Origin: JAENWD01 sp963837165
GTDB taxonomy: Bacteria; Acidobacteriota; Vicinamibacteria; Vicinamibacterales; JAENWD01
DNA length: 64,000 bases
Assembly: GCA_963837165.1 (NCBI GenBank)
Contig: CAWIMD010000002.1
Coordinates: forward strand, 992,001-1,056,000
Direction: 5' to 3'
The position numbers were made by a program, and so were the translations under genes. The notes beneath the pieces were generated by a model. It had not been told where the DNA came from, searched no databases, and was given only the letters and a program-made list of their open reading frames with translations. Positions 62,905 to 64,000 of this stretch are shown here, in pieces; the first letter of the stretch is position 1, and each line of letters begins with the position of its first letter.

Positions 62905-64000
62905 CAGCGTCCCAGGGCGGCAACCGACGCGCCGCTCGCGGCGAGCGGTGACGCGTCCACCAGGCCGCGGCTGGCGAGCGCCGCGACGATCCGGTCCAGG
63001 CTCTCTTCGACCGACTCGCGATCGGTCCGCACGACCACGTCCGGCCGGTCCGGCGGCTCGTACGGATCCGACACGCCGGTGAAGTTCGCCAGCTCGCCGG
63101 CCAGGGCCTTCTTGTAGAGCCCCTTCACGTCGCGGGCCGCGAGGGCGTCGATGGCCGCGTCCGCGTGCACCTCCACGAAGGGCACGCCGTCACGATCGGC
63201 AGCGGCCCGGATCTCGTCGCGCGTGGCCGCGTAGGGCGAGATGGCGGCGCCAATCGCCACCGCACCGTTTCGCGCCAGCAGCCGCGCGACGAACCCGATG
63301 CGCCGGATGTTCGTGTCGCGATCCTCCTTCGAGAAGCCCAGCCCCTTCGACAGGTGGGTCCGCACCTCGTCGCCGTCGAGAATCTCGACGGGACGCGACG
63401 AGCCGAGCCGCGACCGCAGGGCCTCGGCCAGGGTGCTCTTGCCCGCGCCGGACAGGCCGGTGAACCACACGATGTACCCGCCGCGGGCGTTCCGTGGCGC
63501 GGGTGGGGCCGACGGCGCGGAGCCGGTCGCAGGGGCCGCTGCCGGCTGCTCGCCGGCAGTCCCGACGTAGTGCGCGCGCAGGATCTCGGCGACCTCCGGC
63601 CGCGTGAACTCCGGCGGCAGGTGTCCTCCGGCGCGGAGGATCTCACGCACTCTGGTGCCCGACAGCTCGAGACGGCTCGCGGCGTCGTGCGGGCAGCTCT
63701 TCGTCGACGCCAGCGTGCCGCAGGCCCGGCAAAAGAAGGTCGGATCGAGCTTCAGCGGCGCGACGCCGAGCTCCTCCGCTGTGAACTGATCGAAAATCCG
63801 CTGCGCCGCCAGCGGCTCGTAGTATTTCCCGACGCCGGCGTGGTCGCGCCCGACGATGAGGTGGGTGATGCCGTAGTTCTTGCGCACGAGCGCGTGGAAG
63901 AGCGCCTCGCGCGGGCCGGCGTAGCGCATGGCGGCCGGGAAGGCGGCAAGCAGCGTGCGGTCGCGCGGGTAGTACCGCTCGAGCAGGGCCTGGTAGGCCT
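62904..64000 (-). CDS. Bifunctional ATP sulfurylase / APS kinase, 5' partial
   Basis: The frame continues off the right edge, so the N-terminal part of the sulfurylase is missing. Visible are the sulfurylase C-part (ITHLIVGRDHAGVGKYY and the Cys motif FCRACGTLASTKSCPHD), a Pro/Ala linker, and an APS kinase domain (FTGLSGAGKSTLAEALR, GDEVRTHLSKGLGFSKEDRDTNIRRIGF, ISPYAATRDEIR). It makes APS and then PAPS from sulfate. No APS/PAPS reductase gene is in the window. It heads the siroheme-sulfite reductase operon. Confidence 0.93.
   Translation of the reverse strand, partial: AYQALLERYYPRDRTLLAAFPAAMRYAGPREALFHALVRKNYGITHLIVGRDHAGVGKYYEPLAAQRIFDQFTAEELGVAPLKLDPTFFCRACGTLASTKSCPHDAASRLELSGTRVREILRAGGHLPPEFTRPEVAEILRAHYVGTAGEQPAAAPATGSAPSAPPAPRNARGGYIVWFTGLSGAGKSTLAEALRSRLGSSRPVEILDGDEVRTHLSKGLGFSKEDRDTNIRRIGFVARLLARNGAVAIGAAISPYAATRDEIRAAADRDGVPFVEVHADAAIDALAARDVKGLYKKALAGELANFTGVSDPYEPPDRPDVVVRTDRESVEESLDRIVAALASRGLVDASPLAASGASVAALGR

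Overview
The window is high-GC, densely packed bacterial chromosome. Gene content fits Acidobacteriota, probably a Vicinamibacteria-like lineage: TolB/TPR proteins, a FecR/DUF6600-type protein, dnaK-dnaJ-hspR, GlgE with a TreS-maltokinase fusion, a two-subunit methylmalonyl-CoA mutase, and many ATGA/GTGA/TGATG gene overlaps. The taxonomic call is inference from gene content; there is no rRNA or tRNA here.

Layout. 1-2.5 kb: end of a TolB/TPR protein and a Tat-exported sugar-isomerase-like protein. 2.5-7.5 kb (minus): catabolic operon with a CitMHS-type transporter, an AtuA-family pair and a secreted alpha/beta hydrolase. 7.6-13.1 kb (minus): adenosine kinase-like protein, MTA phosphorylase, MBL-fold hydrolase, methylmalonyl-CoA epimerase, MeaB and an acyl-CoA dehydrogenase. 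13.2-14.3 kb: two small secreted proteins. 14.5-20.1 kb (minus): hemW, a DnaC-like ATPase, hspR, dnaJ, dnaK. 20.3-24.5 kb (plus): FecR-domain protein and a class A PBP. 24.6-25.9 kb (minus): cystathionine beta-synthase. 26.1-31.5 kb (plus): glgE and treS-mak. 31.8-38.7 kb (minus): mscS, prfB with its programmed frameshift, lnt, SPOR, TPR and V4R proteins. 38.7-42.0 kb (plus): mobA/argS and a class I glutamine amidotransferase. 42.0-53.2 kb (minus): Att-like lipocalin/permease/ATPase, response regulator, rRNA methyltransferase, an unknown gene, birA, nadC, valS. 53.3-54.3 kb: a response regulator broken by a repeat array. 54.3-56.5 kb (minus): both mutase subunits. 56.7-58.5 kb: gdhA and a cupin. 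58.5-64 kb (minus): an unknown secreted protein and a sulfate-assimilation/siroheme operon (sir, cobA, met8, sat-cysC, the last cut by the window edge).

Three patterns stand out. (1) Short-period arrays (7, 8 or 9 bp) lie directly after stop codons. Four word families occur twice each, and both copies read in the same orientation relative to the preceding gene. (2) At least twelve apparent single-base insertions and no deletions break otherwise intact genes. Four are an extra G at GTAC sites (hemW, fecR, CBS, and the mobA/argS junction, where the extra G creates a false fusion). Two more lie in sir, one of them inside a probable GTAC, and six cluster in cobA. Removing them restores full-length frames, and most likely they are consensus errors. 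(3) A 146-nt cloverleaf of inverted repeats, with a perfect 32-bp arm, sits between the convergent treS-mak and mscS genes.

In metabolism, mutA/mutB-like subunits, epimerase and MeaB give a complete propionyl/methylmalonyl-CoA module. GlgE with TreS-Mak is the trehalose-to-alpha-glucan route. sat-cysC, met8, cobA and sir link sulfate activation to siroheme supply. I found no CRISPR array, insertion sequence or prophage.
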